Source: Candidatus Hydrogenedentota bacterium
Lineage (GTDB): Bacteria > Hydrogenedentota > Hydrogenedentia > Hydrogenedentales > SLHB01
Assembly: GCA_020848835.1 (NCBI GenBank)
Contig: JADLHJ010000073.1
Span: forward strand, 1-34,526
DNA: 34,526 bases
Direction of reading: 5' to 3'
The translations under genes and the position numbers were made by a program. Under the pieces are notes generated by a model that saw nothing but the letters and a program-made list of their open reading frames with translations, did no database searches and was not told the origin of the DNA. Shown here one piece after another: positions 1 through 9,832 of this stretch (position 1 is the stretch's first letter; each line of letters opens with the position of its first letter).

Positions 1-1742
1 CCCAAGAGATCAAGTCGCGCGTTCTCGCTGCGACCGATATTGTGGAGCTCATCGGATCCGCGCTGGAGTTAAAACCCTCCGGCGCGGGCCGTTTTAAGGC
101 CCTGTGCCCATTCCACCACGAAAAGACGCCCTCCTTCAACGTCAGCCGCGACCGCCAGACCTTTTACTGCTTCGGTTGCCAGAAGGGGGGAGACGCCATC
201 AACTGGGTCATGGAGCATGACGCGCTTCCTTTCCCGGATGCCATGCGCAAACTCGCCGACCGCGCGGGAGTTGAACTCCCCGCGCCCAGCGAACGAGACG
301 GTAAGGAAGACTACCTCCGCCGCCAGTTGATCGATCTCGGCAGTTTCGCCGCAGGGTTCTACACCGATCTGCTCAAAGACCCCATGAAAGGCTCCAAGGC
401 GCGCCAGTATCTCAAGACCCGCCAACTCAAGGACGAAACGACCAAGCGCTTTGGTATCGGCTTCGCTCCGGAAGGCTGGTCGAACCTCCTCGACGCTGCC
501 CGCACAAAAGGTTTCCGTGACGCCGCTCTCGACGCCTCCGGCCTCGTAAAGCGCGGCGAACGCGGCTCCTACTACGACACGTTCCGCGACCGCCTCATGG
601 TCCCGATTCGTGACGTCTCCGGAAATGTCGTCGCCTTCGGTGGACGCGACCTTGGCGGTGAATCCCAGGCGAAGTACATCAACAGTCCTGAGACCGTCAT
701 CTACAAAAAGAGCCGCGTGCTCTATGGCCTCTACGAAGCCCGCGAAGCCCTGCGCCACGAAAAGCGCGCCATCCTCGTCGAAGGCTACTTCGATCTCATG
801 CGCTGCTTCGATGCCGGAATCCAAAACGTCATCGCAAGCTGCGGCACCGCGCTCACCACGGAACAAGCCATCCTGATTCGGCGTTATGTACCAGAAGTAG
901 TCATCGTATATGACGGAGATTCCGCCGGCGTGAATGCCGCGCTCCGCGCCACCGCGATTCTCACCGCCGCGGGTCTCACCGTCCGCGCGCTGGCCTTGCC
1001 CGATGGCAAAGACCCCGACGATTACATCCGCGACAACGGCGCGGAGGCGTTTCACAATCTCGTGATCGCCGCGCCCGATTTCGTGACATTTTATGTGCGC
1101 ATGAACGAATCCCGCTTGGGCACCATCGAAGGTAGGACGGACGTTGCGAAGGAAGTATTCACCATCGTTCAAAGTCTCGACGACGCCATGCGCACCGACG
1201 AGTATTTGAAACGCCTCGCGCGCGAACTGCAGCTCGACGAGTGGAGTGTGCGGCGCGAATATCAAAACCAGTTGAAGCGACGCGACGCGACTAACTCCGT
1301 CGAAAAGCAGCCAGCGAAGGCACAAGCGAAGTTCACGCTCGACGACACGGACTTCATCGCCGCGCTGCTTTCCGGCGATCAACTCCGGGACCGCGTGCGC
1401 AAGGAACTGACCGGCAAGACCCTGAAACCCAGCCCATTTGCCGAGGTATTGATTGCAGTGCTCGAAGCCGGGAACGGTGACGTACTCGGGCGTGTTGAAG
1501 GCGAAGACGGCGAGCGTCTCTACGCCGCAGCATCGAACCACCACGTCGATCCCGATACCGGACTGGAAATAGTGGAAAAACGGCTAACCAGCTTACAGCG
1601 CGAATCTTTGTTGGACGAAGACGCCGCGGTCGTCGAGCAAATGCGCGACGCCAAGCGCCGGGGCGATATCGCCACCGAGACCCAACTGGTCACGCGCCGG
1701 GTAAGCATACGCCGAGAAATAGATAGGCTGGCTCCGGCATAA
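1..1742 (+). CDS. dnaG: DNA primase DnaG (5' end outside window)
   Basis: This enzyme makes RNA primers for chromosome replication. The frame is open to the left edge and reads QEIKSRVLAATDIVEL before the first in-frame GTG at 42, which matches the usual DnaG N-terminus, so only a few residues are missing and the GTG is not the start. About 579 residues are visible. The CHC2 zinc-binding domain shows CPFHHEKTPSF followed by YCFGC. The TOPRIM catalytic core shows VEGYFD and the acidic pair in VYDGDSAG. The C-terminal part (after roughly residue 430) is the variable DnaB-interacting region. rpoD follows after 78 bases, the classical dnaG-rpoD macromolecular-synthesis arrangement, suggesting co-transcription. 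Length and motifs are normal for the family, and the identification is secure. Confidence 0.97.
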   Translation, partial: QEIKSRVLAATDIVELIGSALELKPSGAGRFKALCPFHHEKTPSFNVSRDRQTFYCFGCQKGGDAINWVMEHDALPFPDAMRKLADRAGVELPAPSERDGKEDYLRRQLIDLGSFAAGFYTDLLKDPMKGSKARQYLKTRQLKDETTKRFGIGFAPEGWSNLLDAARTKGFRDAALDASGLVKRGERGSYYDTFRDRLMVPIRDVSGNVVAFGGRDLGGESQAKYINSPETVIYKKSRVLYGLYEAREALRHEKRAILVEGYFDLMRCFDAGIQNVIASCGTALTTEQAILIRRYVPEVVIVYDGDSAGVNAALRATAILTAAGLTVRALALPDGKDPDDYIRDNGAEAFHNLVIAAPDFVTFYVRMNESRLGTIEGRTDVAKEVFTIVQSLDDAMRTDEYLKRLARELQLDEWSVRREYQNQLKRRDATNSVEKQPAKAQAKFTLDDTDFIAALLSGDQLRDRVRKELTGKTLKPSPFAEVLIAVLEAGNGDVLGRVEGEDGERLYAAASNHHVDPDTGLEIVEKRLTSLQRESLLDEDAAVVEQMRDAKRRGDIATETQLVTRRVSIRREIDRLAPA

Positions 1743-1820
1743 GGGGTGCCGGACCGGTTGTTTAGAAGTAATTGAGCAGTAACACGGCCAAACGCGCGAA
1801 GGGTGGAATCAAAGGACGCT

Positions 1821-3602
<1,782 letters not shown>

Positions 3603-3631
3603 TCGTCGCGTGGCGTACATCGTCTTTGTAG

Positions 3632-3653
3632 CGCCTGGGTTCCATCCCGGGCG
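3632..3653 (+). terminator. Possible terminator downstream of rpoD
   Basis: An 8-base-pair stem (CGCCTGGG / CCCGGGCG with one G-T pair) closes a 6-base loop (TTCCAT) 30 bases after the rpoD stop and just before the tRNA. Only a short T run (GGCTTTC) follows, so it could equally be a dispersed hairpin rather than an efficient intrinsic terminator. Confidence 0.4.
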
Positions 3654-3670
3654 GCTTTCGCCACACCCGT

Positions 3671-3744
3671 GGGCCCATAGCTCAGTTGGTTAGAGCAGGT
3701 GACTCATAATCACTTGGTCGTAGGTTCGAGTCCTACTGGGCCCA
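3671..3744 (+). tRNA. tRNA with CAT anticodon, probably tRNA-Ile2 (lysidine type)
   Basis: A full cloverleaf is visible: acceptor GGGCCCA pairs with TGGGCCC, followed by discriminator A. The D-arm contains AGCTCAGTTGGTTAGAGC, the anticodon stem-loop is GGTGA-CTCATAA-TCACT, and the T-arm carries GGTTCGAGTCC. CCA is not encoded (CTT follows). The anticodon CAT would normally be called Met, but the anticodon arm and variable region (GACTCATAATC, then TTGGTCG) resemble the E. coli minor isoleucine tRNA, in which TilS converts C34 to lysidine. Elongator Met remains possible. Confidence 0.93.
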
Positions 3745-3835
3745 CTTACACATTCTCCGATGAAACGAAGATTGCCTCCGTCTTTTACACAGACAGCATG
3801 GCCGGATTTCTGCTCATCCAGCACAAGCTTCGAAT

Positions 3836-3934
3836 TTACGTCCCCGTCTTCTTAACCTTTGCCGGTTTCATCTTAACGGGCAGCGCCGCCATCGTTGGTG
3901 CTTTCACCTGAGACACTGTTTTCACGTGCTTCAT
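3836..3934 (-). CDS. Possible 32-residue basic peptide
   Basis: The stretch between the tRNA and the FG-GAP gene (3745-4073, about 330 bases) has no long gene. The only coding candidate is a minus-strand frame starting at the ATG at 3934, with AGGAGA (3943-3948) eight bases upstream, ending at a TAA at 3836. It would encode a Lys-rich, Val/Ala/Pro-containing peptide beginning MKHVKTVSQVKAPTM, with no signal peptide or membrane segment. It lies downstream of and on the same strand as the FG-GAP gene, so it could sit on the tail of that transcript. The strong ribosome-binding site is the only support; I recognise no family. Confidence 0.35.
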   Translation of the reverse strand: MKHVKTVSQVKAPTMAALPVKMKPAKVKKTGT

Positions 3935-4073
3935 TTGGCAAGTCTCCTGTAGGTAATTTCGGACGTTGTGTATGATCGACTGGAATCGCGCGGCGCTTGT
4001 GCCGTTGCCACCCGCATGAATGCAACCGTTAAACATCATGCGCCACGCCGAATGGAGCCGTCAATCTCAATCG

Positions 4074-5438
4074 TTACATGCCGGGATACAGCGTTTCGTT
4101 GTACAGCGTCGGGATTTCGAGTAGCCGCGCATTCGTATAGATACACGCGCCCTTCGCGCCGAACAGGATGATCTCGTCGCGCGAGTCGCCCCAAACATCG
4201 GCCGCGAGCCCGTAGAAATTGCTCTTGCGATCTTCTTCGGTTCGAGCCGGCACAAACGACAACGGCAGTGTATCGACCACTTCGCCTTTACCATCGCTAA
4301 TGGTGGCTGGTCGACCGGGGCCATACCCATAGACCATAAAACTTGCTAAACCGCCATGCCCCGACCAATTGACCGGCACAACTGCGATGGCCCACGAGCC
4401 GGCCGGTTGCTGGCGCTTCCAGATTTCCTTGCCCTCGATATCGTAAAGATGAAGATTCGCCCAGGCCTTTTCATCGCGTTGCTGATCCGGCGTAGGCCTT
4501 CTATCCACCACGACAAAATCGAACGGCGCATCCTCTCGGAACTTTCCCGCGATCACGTGTTGTGCCTCGCCGAGCGGATGGCTCCACAACTCCGTACCTT
4601 CGACGGCCAGGCAATGAACACCGCCATTTCCGAAGGCGAGCCGCAACTTGCCGTCAGGCGCGCGTTCGATCCAAGCGGCATCCTGATGCGCGCCTGCCGG
4701 ATCTTTGGAAAACAGCACTTTCCCATCGTGATCAACCAGCGCATACCCAACAAACACTTCATCCTTGCCATCATCATCAACATCAGCGATGGCGGGGAAG
4801 TGGCCGGTGGAACCCTCCCAATGCCAAAGGACTTTTCCATCATGCGCAACGCCCCACATGTTCCAATAGCGGTCTTTTACAACGAGGTCTTCGCGTCGTC
4901 CGCGGCCTGTCAGATCCGCAAACAGAATGGAATCGTCCGCGGGCGCGGGTAGCGGGAGTGTGCCTTTTTCTAGTCCGGTCTGACCATCGAGTATGGCCAG
5001 CGTCGCATTCCCTTCGTAACGGTCCGCGCGCTCACGCACACTCTTTCCATCATAGGGCGGTTCCGCATATGTGCCTTGGCGCACATATAAAACGTCGTTC
5101 CAACCGTCATTGTCCCAATCATAAATTTGTACAGGCAGATCGCAGTATGCGGTTCCGTTATCGGCAGACGGTGTACCCGACTGCCACAGAACTTCACCCG
5201 CGATCGTCGTCGCCGTCAGACAGGTGATAATTCGCGGGCCATACAGATTTTGCACAAACAACAAATCCGGCGCGCCATCACCGTTCAGGTCCCCGATGCG
5301 GAGGTTTTCCGCGCCGAAATCTTTTACGTCAATCGTGCTCACCAGGTGCACAGCCGGACGGCCCTTCGTGGCCCCTTGGCCAAATGCCTGCGACGCTGCA
5401 ATGAAAATGATCGCAAGCGAAACCCGCAATCGTGGCAT
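4074..5438 (-). CDS. Secreted FG-GAP/VCBS-type beta-propeller protein
   Basis: The protein has 454 residues and is predicted to be exported: MPRLRVSLAIIFIAASQAFG is a typical Sec signal peptide. The start at 5438 is chosen over a longer frame (to 5465) because AGGGGA lies at good distance upstream and the signal peptide begins there. The mature part carries calcium-binding DxDxDG-like loops typical of FG-GAP blades: DLNGDGAPD, DWDNDGWND and DVDDDGKDE. A C-terminal WGDSRDEIILFG resembles the final blade of rhamnogalacturonan lyase-like (PL11-type) propellers, so binding or cleavage of plant polysaccharide is conceivable, but no catalytic assignment is made. It lies 30 bases downstream of the YadA-head-like gene on the same strand, probably one transcription unit. 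Role otherwise unknown. Confidence 0.85.
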   Translation of the reverse strand: MPRLRVSLAIIFIAASQAFGQGATKGRPAVHLVSTIDVKDFGAENLRIGDLNGDGAPDLLFVQNLYGPRIITCLTATTIAGEVLWQSGTPSADNGTAYCDLPVQIYDWDNDGWNDVLYVRQGTYAEPPYDGKSVRERADRYEGNATLAILDGQTGLEKGTLPLPAPADDSILFADLTGRGRREDLVVKDRYWNMWGVAHDGKVLWHWEGSTGHFPAIADVDDDGKDEVFVGYALVDHDGKVLFSKDPAGAHQDAAWIERAPDGKLRLAFGNGGVHCLAVEGTELWSHPLGEAQHVIAGKFREDAPFDFVVVDRRPTPDQQRDEKAWANLHLYDIEGKEIWKRQQPAGSWAIAVVPVNWSGHGGLASFMVYGYGPGRPATISDGKGEVVDTLPLSFVPARTEEDRKSNFYGLAADVWGDSRDEIILFGAKGACIYTNARLLEIPTLYNETLYPGM

Positions 5439-5468
5439 ACCGATTCCCCTTTTATCGTGAACCAAACA

Positions 5469-6338
5469 TTAATCTTCCTGGAATAGCGCGCCCGCGGCCC
5501 AGTTGTATTGATTGTTCGCAGCCCCCGACAAGCCGCCGCTCACGCTGGCGTAATTACCGGTTGGCGCATTGCTATAGCCTCCACTCACGCTCGAAGAAGT
5601 TCCATTGGCAGCGCCATGACTCCCGCCGCTGACACTCGCGGTGTTGCCGAAGGCGATGTTTGTATCGCCGCCGCTCACACTCGACGAACTGCCGAACGCA
5701 GTGTTCAAATACCCGCCGCTGACGCTTGAGAAATTGCCCGATGCGGTATTCTCCGATCCGCCGCTCACCGTGGCAACGACATTGGAAGCCACATTCTCTC
5801 GTCCGCCACACACGCTCGTATAGTCGCTTGTTGCCTTGTTAAGAATTCCAGCGGTCACGCTCGATGCAATTCCGCTAACGGTGTTCTCTTCGCCAAACAC
5901 AACGCATCCAACCGTCGAATAACTATGCCCACGGCCAACGATCAAATTGTGCGATCCATCGCGCCCGGGACCTTCGGTCGATGGTTCTTCGTTGTAACCA
6001 ACGACAAGGTTGCCGAGTTTCTGCGGAACCGGCAACGCTTTTTCAGTACCAGCGTCGAAAACTTTTTCCTCATTGAAAGTGTGACCGCTCCCATCCCGCA
6101 CATGCACGTTGCACCCCTCAAAGATCACATGCGGTCCTTCGAGACCATTGATGGGATCGTCAACCACCCTGACGTATTGGAGTTTGGCCTCAAGCTTTTT
6201 CACTTTTTTTTCGAGCTTGTCGACGCGGTCTTGCAAGGCTTTGCTCTCGTCAGCGGCGCGAGTAGGTAATGTGGAAACGGATACTGCGATTGTAGCGCCT
6301 GCCGTCACCATTAATGCCGAACGAAAAAACGCAAACAT
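5469..6338 (-). CDS. Secreted coiled-coil protein with YadA-head-like SVSGG repeats
   Basis: The protein has 289 residues. The start at 6338 is fixed by a perfect AGGAGG six bases upstream; a longer frame to 6407 lacks this. The N-terminus MFAFFRSALMVTAGATIAVS followed by TRAADES is a signal peptide. Next comes a short heptad-like coiled coil (LQDRVDKLEKKVKKLEAKLQ), then a conserved-looking linker (INGLEGPHVIFEGCNVHVRD), then about ten imperfect 14-residue repeats of the type SVSGGxxNxAxGxxS to the C-terminus. These repeats are characteristic of left-handed beta-roll heads of trimeric autotransporter adhesins, but there is no YadA-type membrane anchor, so this is not a complete autotransporter. 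It is probably a secreted or surface trimeric protein. The upstream 250 bases, shared with the divergent metallophosphoesterase, should hold both promoters. Confidence 0.8.
   Translation of the reverse strand: MFAFFRSALMVTAGATIAVSVSTLPTRAADESKALQDRVDKLEKKVKKLEAKLQYVRVVDDPINGLEGPHVIFEGCNVHVRDGSGHTFNEEKVFDAGTEKALPVPQKLGNLVVGYNEEPSTEGPGRDGSHNLIVGRGHSYSTVGCVVFGEENTVSGIASSVTAGILNKATSDYTSVCGGRENVASNVVATVSGGSENTASGNFSSVSGGYLNTAFGSSSSVSGGDTNIAFGNTASVSGGSHGAANGTSSSVSGGYSNAPTGNYASVSGGLSGAANNQYNWAAGALFQED
5510..5830 (-). repeat. 42-base tandem coding repeats (beta-roll head)
   Basis: Within the YadA-head-like gene a 42-base (14-codon) unit recurs. On the plus strand the recurring block is CCGCCGCTCACRCT-like and appears near 5530, 5574, 5616, 5658, 5700 and 5743, with diverged units to about 5830. 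Units are imperfect, so this is an old protein repeat rather than a recent satellite, although copy number may vary between strains. Confidence 0.7.
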
Positions 6339-6585
6339 CGCACACCTCCTCAGTTGTAACCAACCTTGCCCAAAAATGCGCGAAGCCGCCCTATCGCGCA
6401 TTGCCATATCCGCGACAGAATATCACGGATTACCCGCGCGCGTGGCGATGATCTATAAAGGTATACGTTTCGATTTCGCAATCTGCGCCGTCTTTTCGTG
6501 ACACATGCATTCGATTTGCGCCAATAACGTGTTCTGGTACCATTACGCGGCAAGGCTCAAACCATTCTCGCTACGGGAGCGCCCA

Positions 6586-7335
6586 TTGAAACTGCTCGTC
6601 GTGTCCGATCTGCACTACAGCCTCAAGCAATTTGACTGGCTCCTCGAACGCGCGGCGCAACATGACCTACTCGTGATAGCGGGAGACCTGCTCGATCTCG
6701 CCGGCCACGCGGACATCGACACGCAAATCGTCGTCGTCGAAAAATACCTCGCGAAACTCGCCGCGATGCTCCCCGTCGCCGTCTGTTCCGGCAACCATGA
6801 TCTCGATGAAGAGAGCGCGAACGGCGATCGCCACGCCGAATGGCTGCAGCACGTGAATCTCGAAGGCGTCCTCGTCGATTCCCAAACCGCATTTCACGAC
6901 GGATTGATGATCACGATTTGCCCGTGGTGGGAGGGAGACGACGCAAAGGCCCGCGTGCAATCTTTGATCGAAGCCGACGCCGCCCGCCGCGGATCCTCGC
7001 GGTGGATATGGGTGTATCACGCACCACCAACCGGATCGAAGACCTCATGGAACGGAAAAGTCTACTCGGGCGATACCTTCGTCGCGGGCCTTATCGAACG
7101 CCACAAACCCGACATAGTCCTCGGCGGACACATCCACAATTCGCCCTTCTACGATTCCGGCTCCTGGCACGATCGTATAGGCGACACCCTCGTGTTCAAC
7201 CCTGGCCGCCAGATGTCATCAATCCCAACGTGCATCTCAATTGATTTCGACGCCATGCACGCGACTTGGGAATCCAGCGAAGGGGAGGAGCAAATAGAAA
7301 TTCCAGCCACCAGCGCTTACTCGCCCGCGGGCTGA
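6586..7335 (+). CDS. Calcineurin-like metallophosphoesterase
   Basis: This is a predicted cytoplasmic phosphodiesterase/phosphatase with a dinuclear metal centre. All five family motifs are present in order: VSDLH (D8, H10), GDLLD (D34), GNHD (N70, H71), the HAPP histidine near residue 145, and GHIHN (H182, H184). I chose the TTG at 6586 because GGGAG sits six bases upstream and the first strand of the fold (KLLVVSDLH) begins immediately. An in-frame ATG at 6505 would add 27 unconvincing residues and has no ribosome-binding site. The 249-residue length fits single-domain members. It is divergent from the YadA-head-like gene and its last 19 bases overlap the convergent cyclic-nucleotide-binding gene. 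The substrate cannot be read from sequence. Confidence 0.9.
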   Translation: MKLLVVSDLHYSLKQFDWLLERAAQHDLLVIAGDLLDLAGHADIDTQIVVVEKYLAKLAAMLPVAVCSGNHDLDEESANGDRHAEWLQHVNLEGVLVDSQTAFHDGLMITICPWWEGDDAKARVQSLIEADAARRGSSRWIWVYHAPPTGSKTSWNGKVYSGDTFVAGLIERHKPDIVLGGHIHNSPFYDSGSWHDRIGDTLVFNPGRQMSSIPTCISIDFDAMHATWESSEGEEQIEIPATSAYSPAG

Positions 7336-7790
7336 CGCGTCTTCACCTGCCGCGGATGCCGCACCATCAACGCATCCAGCACGCCATCGATCATCCCCAC
7401 GTGCCCTTCCTGCTCGCGAAGCTGATGTTTCACATCCACCAAATACTTGTTAAGCGATTCCAGCCGTCGCGCGAGAATTCGAGACACATAAAACATCACA
7501 TCGGGATTCGCCTTCAGAAACTCGATCGGCTTCGATGCCACACGGCACTCCACCTTCGTCGTCGCAACCACCGTAGCTGTATGCGGACAACCCAACAATA
7601 CCGACATTTCCCCAAACATCGCCCCGCGCTCGCGGATCCGCGTAATGACCTCCGCTTCCTTGCGCACTTCTATGCTGCCTTCGGTAAGAAAAAACAACTC
7701 CGACTCAGCGGTACCTTCGCACATGAGAATATCGCCCGGCTCGAAACTGCGGGCGGGCAGGGCCTCAATAGCGGCGGGCAGCATATCCAT
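7317..7790 (-). CDS. Cyclic-nucleotide-binding domain protein (no DNA-binding domain)
   Basis: The protein has 157 residues. The start at 7790 has GGAGG eight bases upstream; a TTG at 7805 overlaps that site and is less likely. The CRP/FNR-type cNMP-binding beta-roll is evident: FEPGDILMCEGT, ELFFLTEGSIEVR and the phosphate-binding-cassette region FGEMSVLLG. In the cassette the position of the cAMP-contacting arginine appears to be histidine (CPHTATV), so it may bind another ligand or none. After the domain come helices (FYVSRILARRLESLNKYLVD) but no helix-turn-helix, so it is not a transcription factor by itself and more likely a signalling adaptor or sensor. The 3' end overlaps the convergent metallophosphoesterase gene. 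Confidence 0.88.
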   Translation of the reverse strand: MDMLPAAIEALPARSFEPGDILMCEGTAESELFFLTEGSIEVRKEAEVITRIRERGAMFGEMSVLLGCPHTATVVATTKVECRVASKPIEFLKANPDVMFYVSRILARRLESLNKYLVDVKHQLREQEGHVGMIDGVLDALMVRHPRQVKTRQPAGE

Positions 7791-7803
7791 ACATCGCACC
7801 TCC

Positions 7804-7858
7804 AACTCGTTCCCAAGCTCCGGCCGTCAACTCGTTCCCAAGCTCCAGCTTGGGAACG
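7804..7858. repeat. Palindromic repeat of CGTTCCCAAGCT type
   Basis: The phrase AACTCGTTCCCAAGCTCC occurs twice, at 7804-7821 and 7829-7846. The second copy runs into a perfect dyad: CGTTCCCAAGCT (7833-7844), two bases, then AGCTTGGGAACG (7847-7858). Hairpins of this kind are common dispersed REP-like elements in bacterial genomes. It lies directly upstream of the cNMP-binding gene, within about 15 bases of its start, so it could affect that transcript. Confidence 0.75.
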
Positions 7859-7978
7859 CACACGTGCCAGAAGCTCCGCTTCGCGTCTCGCGCCGCTGCC
7901 CGTAACGACGCCACGCACCCTGCATCATTCCCGGATTGATCTCCAGGATTTTCGTATGGTAGCATATCTCCTCGCTGA

Positions 7979-8053
<75 letters not shown>

Positions 8054-8134
8054 TTTTTATTACACCATCGGGGTACGTGCCGCCTCCAATTACCGGAATC
8101 GCGAGCACTCTGCCCCTCCGCGTTACGACCACGC

Positions 8135-8210
8135 GGGCCGTTAGCTCAGTTGGTAGAGCAGGTGACTCTTAATCACAAGGTCGCAGGTTCGACTCCTGCA
8201 CGGCCCACCA
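8135..8210 (+). tRNA. tRNA-Lys (CTT)
   Basis: Acceptor GGGCCGT pairs with ACGGCCC. The anticodon stem GGTGA/TCACA encloses CTCTTAA, giving anticodon CTT. The T-arm carries AGGTTCGACTCCT and CCA is encoded (8208-8210). The convergent integrase frame ends inside this gene, at 8141, marking the 3' part of the tRNA as the integration target. Confidence 0.96.
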
Positions 8211-9772
8211 TCTTTTCCTTCATCGCCATGCGATGACACTCCGTGATTAGCATTGTCTTTATTGGCGATTCTGCGCGTGTGCGCGTTTGCTTGCGCCGCA
8301 GCGTGGTTCACTGCCGAAGTGTCAGGAAATGACTCTGAATTGCACGTTTTGCCGATGGTTACTGCAACATTTACTGCAACCGAACTATCGCCCTGCATCG
8401 GCAATTCAGGCAAACCTTCGAGCGCCCGGCCAACATCGTGAAGTTCCAAATGCGTGTACGTGCTCAACGTCAATTTTGGGTCACTGTGCCGGAGCGCCGT
8501 CTGCGCCACTTGCACTGATGCACCGCTACGGCCAAGTAGGGTAGCGAAGGTGTGGCGAAGGGAATGCATGTCAAGCGTGCGCCCTTGTTCGTCTGTCTTG
8601 TGGATGCGCCCTTCGTCGTCCTTCGTCGCGATACCCGCCGCAACCAAGTCCTTGTCGAATATCCGCAGTGAGGGCATATTGTCGAACACCCGCGCGGTAC
8701 TCGAAATCTGCAACGGTATCGGTTGCCCACTGTAGCCGCTTCTAAGCCATGAAAGCCGGGCAGCAAGATAATCCCGCAGATCGCCCGCGATGTCGCGCCG
8801 TAGCGCAATCCGCGCTGCTCTCCGGTTCTTTGCGTTTCGCCCTTCGAGCGCGATGTGCGGAGTATCGCCTTCGAGCACAAGCGCGCCCACGGTCAACGTC
8901 GCAGCTTCGTTGCACCGCAGCCCGGTCAACGCCATCAGCTTGTACGCCGTCGCGCGTTCCAGTCCAAGCAATTCCAACCGCGCACGCGTCGAGTCCTGCA
9001 CGTCCGCTTCGCTGCCGCGATTCGTGAGCTTTTCCTGCAAGGGCCGCGCCTTGGCCGCTTGGATCAGCTTGTTCAATTCCTTCTCGGTGAACGCCCGGCG
9101 TTGACGCCGCACGTCTGCAAGTTCATTCGCGCGGGGGATACCCGCAAACGGATTCACCGCGATGCGCCGCACCCGCACGAGCCAATTGCCGAAGGAAATC
9201 GCCGCCACGCGGTACCCGTTATAGACGCGGGCCGAATACCCCTGCGAATCCAGCCATTGCTCGAATACTTCCCGCCGCAGATCGGACAGCTTGGAAAACT
9301 TACACGCTTCGATCGTCACCTCGAGGTAGCGTTTCGTTTTCTTGCGGTGATGCTCGATTGTTCCCTTGCCCTTGAGATGCGCAATGAACGATTCAATATG
9401 CGCCGTGAGCGCCGTTTTCGCGTGGAGCGCCGCCGCCTGCTCCGATGGGGTCATAACTCCGGCGCGCACGAGTTCCGCCTCGCGCTCCAGCTTAGTCAAA
9501 ACGGCTAATGCCGCGCCTTTGTCTCTACAGCCGGTCGCAATGACGCGTACAGAATCCTGACCATCGCGGTATTCGGCGTAGTAGGTGCTCGATTCCATTG
9601 CGATACGCCCGGCATCAGTGACCCGCGCCTGTCGCATCTTCCCTTTTGCATCTTTCCACCGCGCCCACGTTTCCGAGCGCGTAGTGCCGTCGTTGCCCTT
9701 CACGCGACGCGGGAACATCTCCGCGCCGTCAGGCATGGACCTTGTCACTATTTTCTTGTAAATGGTACCCAT
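8141..9772 (-). CDS. Tyrosine recombinase/integrase
   Basis: This site-specific recombinase would integrate and excise the element. It has 543 residues from the ATG at 9772, which has AGGGA upstream; a longer frame to 9799 is less likely. An N-terminal Arm-binding-like region is followed by a SAM-like core-binding domain (about residues 120-210) and the catalytic domain with R286 (TGLRCNEAATL), H403 and R406 (HSLRHTF), H429 (LRHSDPKL) and Y439 (STYTHLE). The frame has no stop before the tRNA: the last 22 residues, ending KSHLLYQLS, are encoded by the antisense of tRNA-Lys, so the C-terminal tail would change on excision. About 90 residues follow the catalytic tyrosine, which is unusually long and supports the view that the tail is dispensable. 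Confidence 0.93.
   Translation of the reverse strand: MGTIYKKIVTRSMPDGAEMFPRRVKGNDGTTRSETWARWKDAKGKMRQARVTDAGRIAMESSTYYAEYRDGQDSVRVIATGCRDKGAALAVLTKLEREAELVRAGVMTPSEQAAALHAKTALTAHIESFIAHLKGKGTIEHHRKKTKRYLEVTIEACKFSKLSDLRREVFEQWLDSQGYSARVYNGYRVAAISFGNWLVRVRRIAVNPFAGIPRANELADVRRQRRAFTEKELNKLIQAAKARPLQEKLTNRGSEADVQDSTRARLELLGLERATAYKLMALTGLRCNEAATLTVGALVLEGDTPHIALEGRNAKNRRAARIALRRDIAGDLRDYLAARLSWLRSGYSGQPIPLQISSTARVFDNMPSLRIFDKDLVAAGIATKDDEGRIHKTDEQGRTLDMHSLRHTFATLLGRSGASVQVAQTALRHSDPKLTLSTYTHLELHDVGRALEGLPELPMQGDSSVAVNVAVTIGKTCNSESFPDTSAVNHAAAQANAHTRRIANKDNANHGVSSHGDEGKDGGPCRSRTCDLVIKSHLLYQLS
8165..8210 (+). other. Probable attL core (3' half of tRNA-Lys)
   Basis: Tyrosine integrases commonly recombine in the anticodon or T-arm to 3' end of a tRNA and regenerate it. 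Here the tRNA 3' end abuts the integrase gene, so the core should lie between the anticodon loop and the CCA. Exact limits cannot be set because I found no matching copy (attR) elsewhere in the window. Confidence 0.55.
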
Positions 9773-9832
9773 TGATTCCCTTTCTCCGGAATCCAGCAAA
9801 TGCTTTTGCTAACTTTTGTTTAGTCGTATTTC

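Noticed and set aside
69..1544. Long minus-strand open frame (491 codons) opposite dnaG
   Set aside because: It mirrors dnaG codon structure, its translation has no recognisable domain, and dnaG on the other strand is certain.
3699..3911. 70-codon plus-strand frame starting in the tRNA
   Set aside because: It overlaps the CAT tRNA, has no ribosome-binding site, and its first residues are tRNA-derived.
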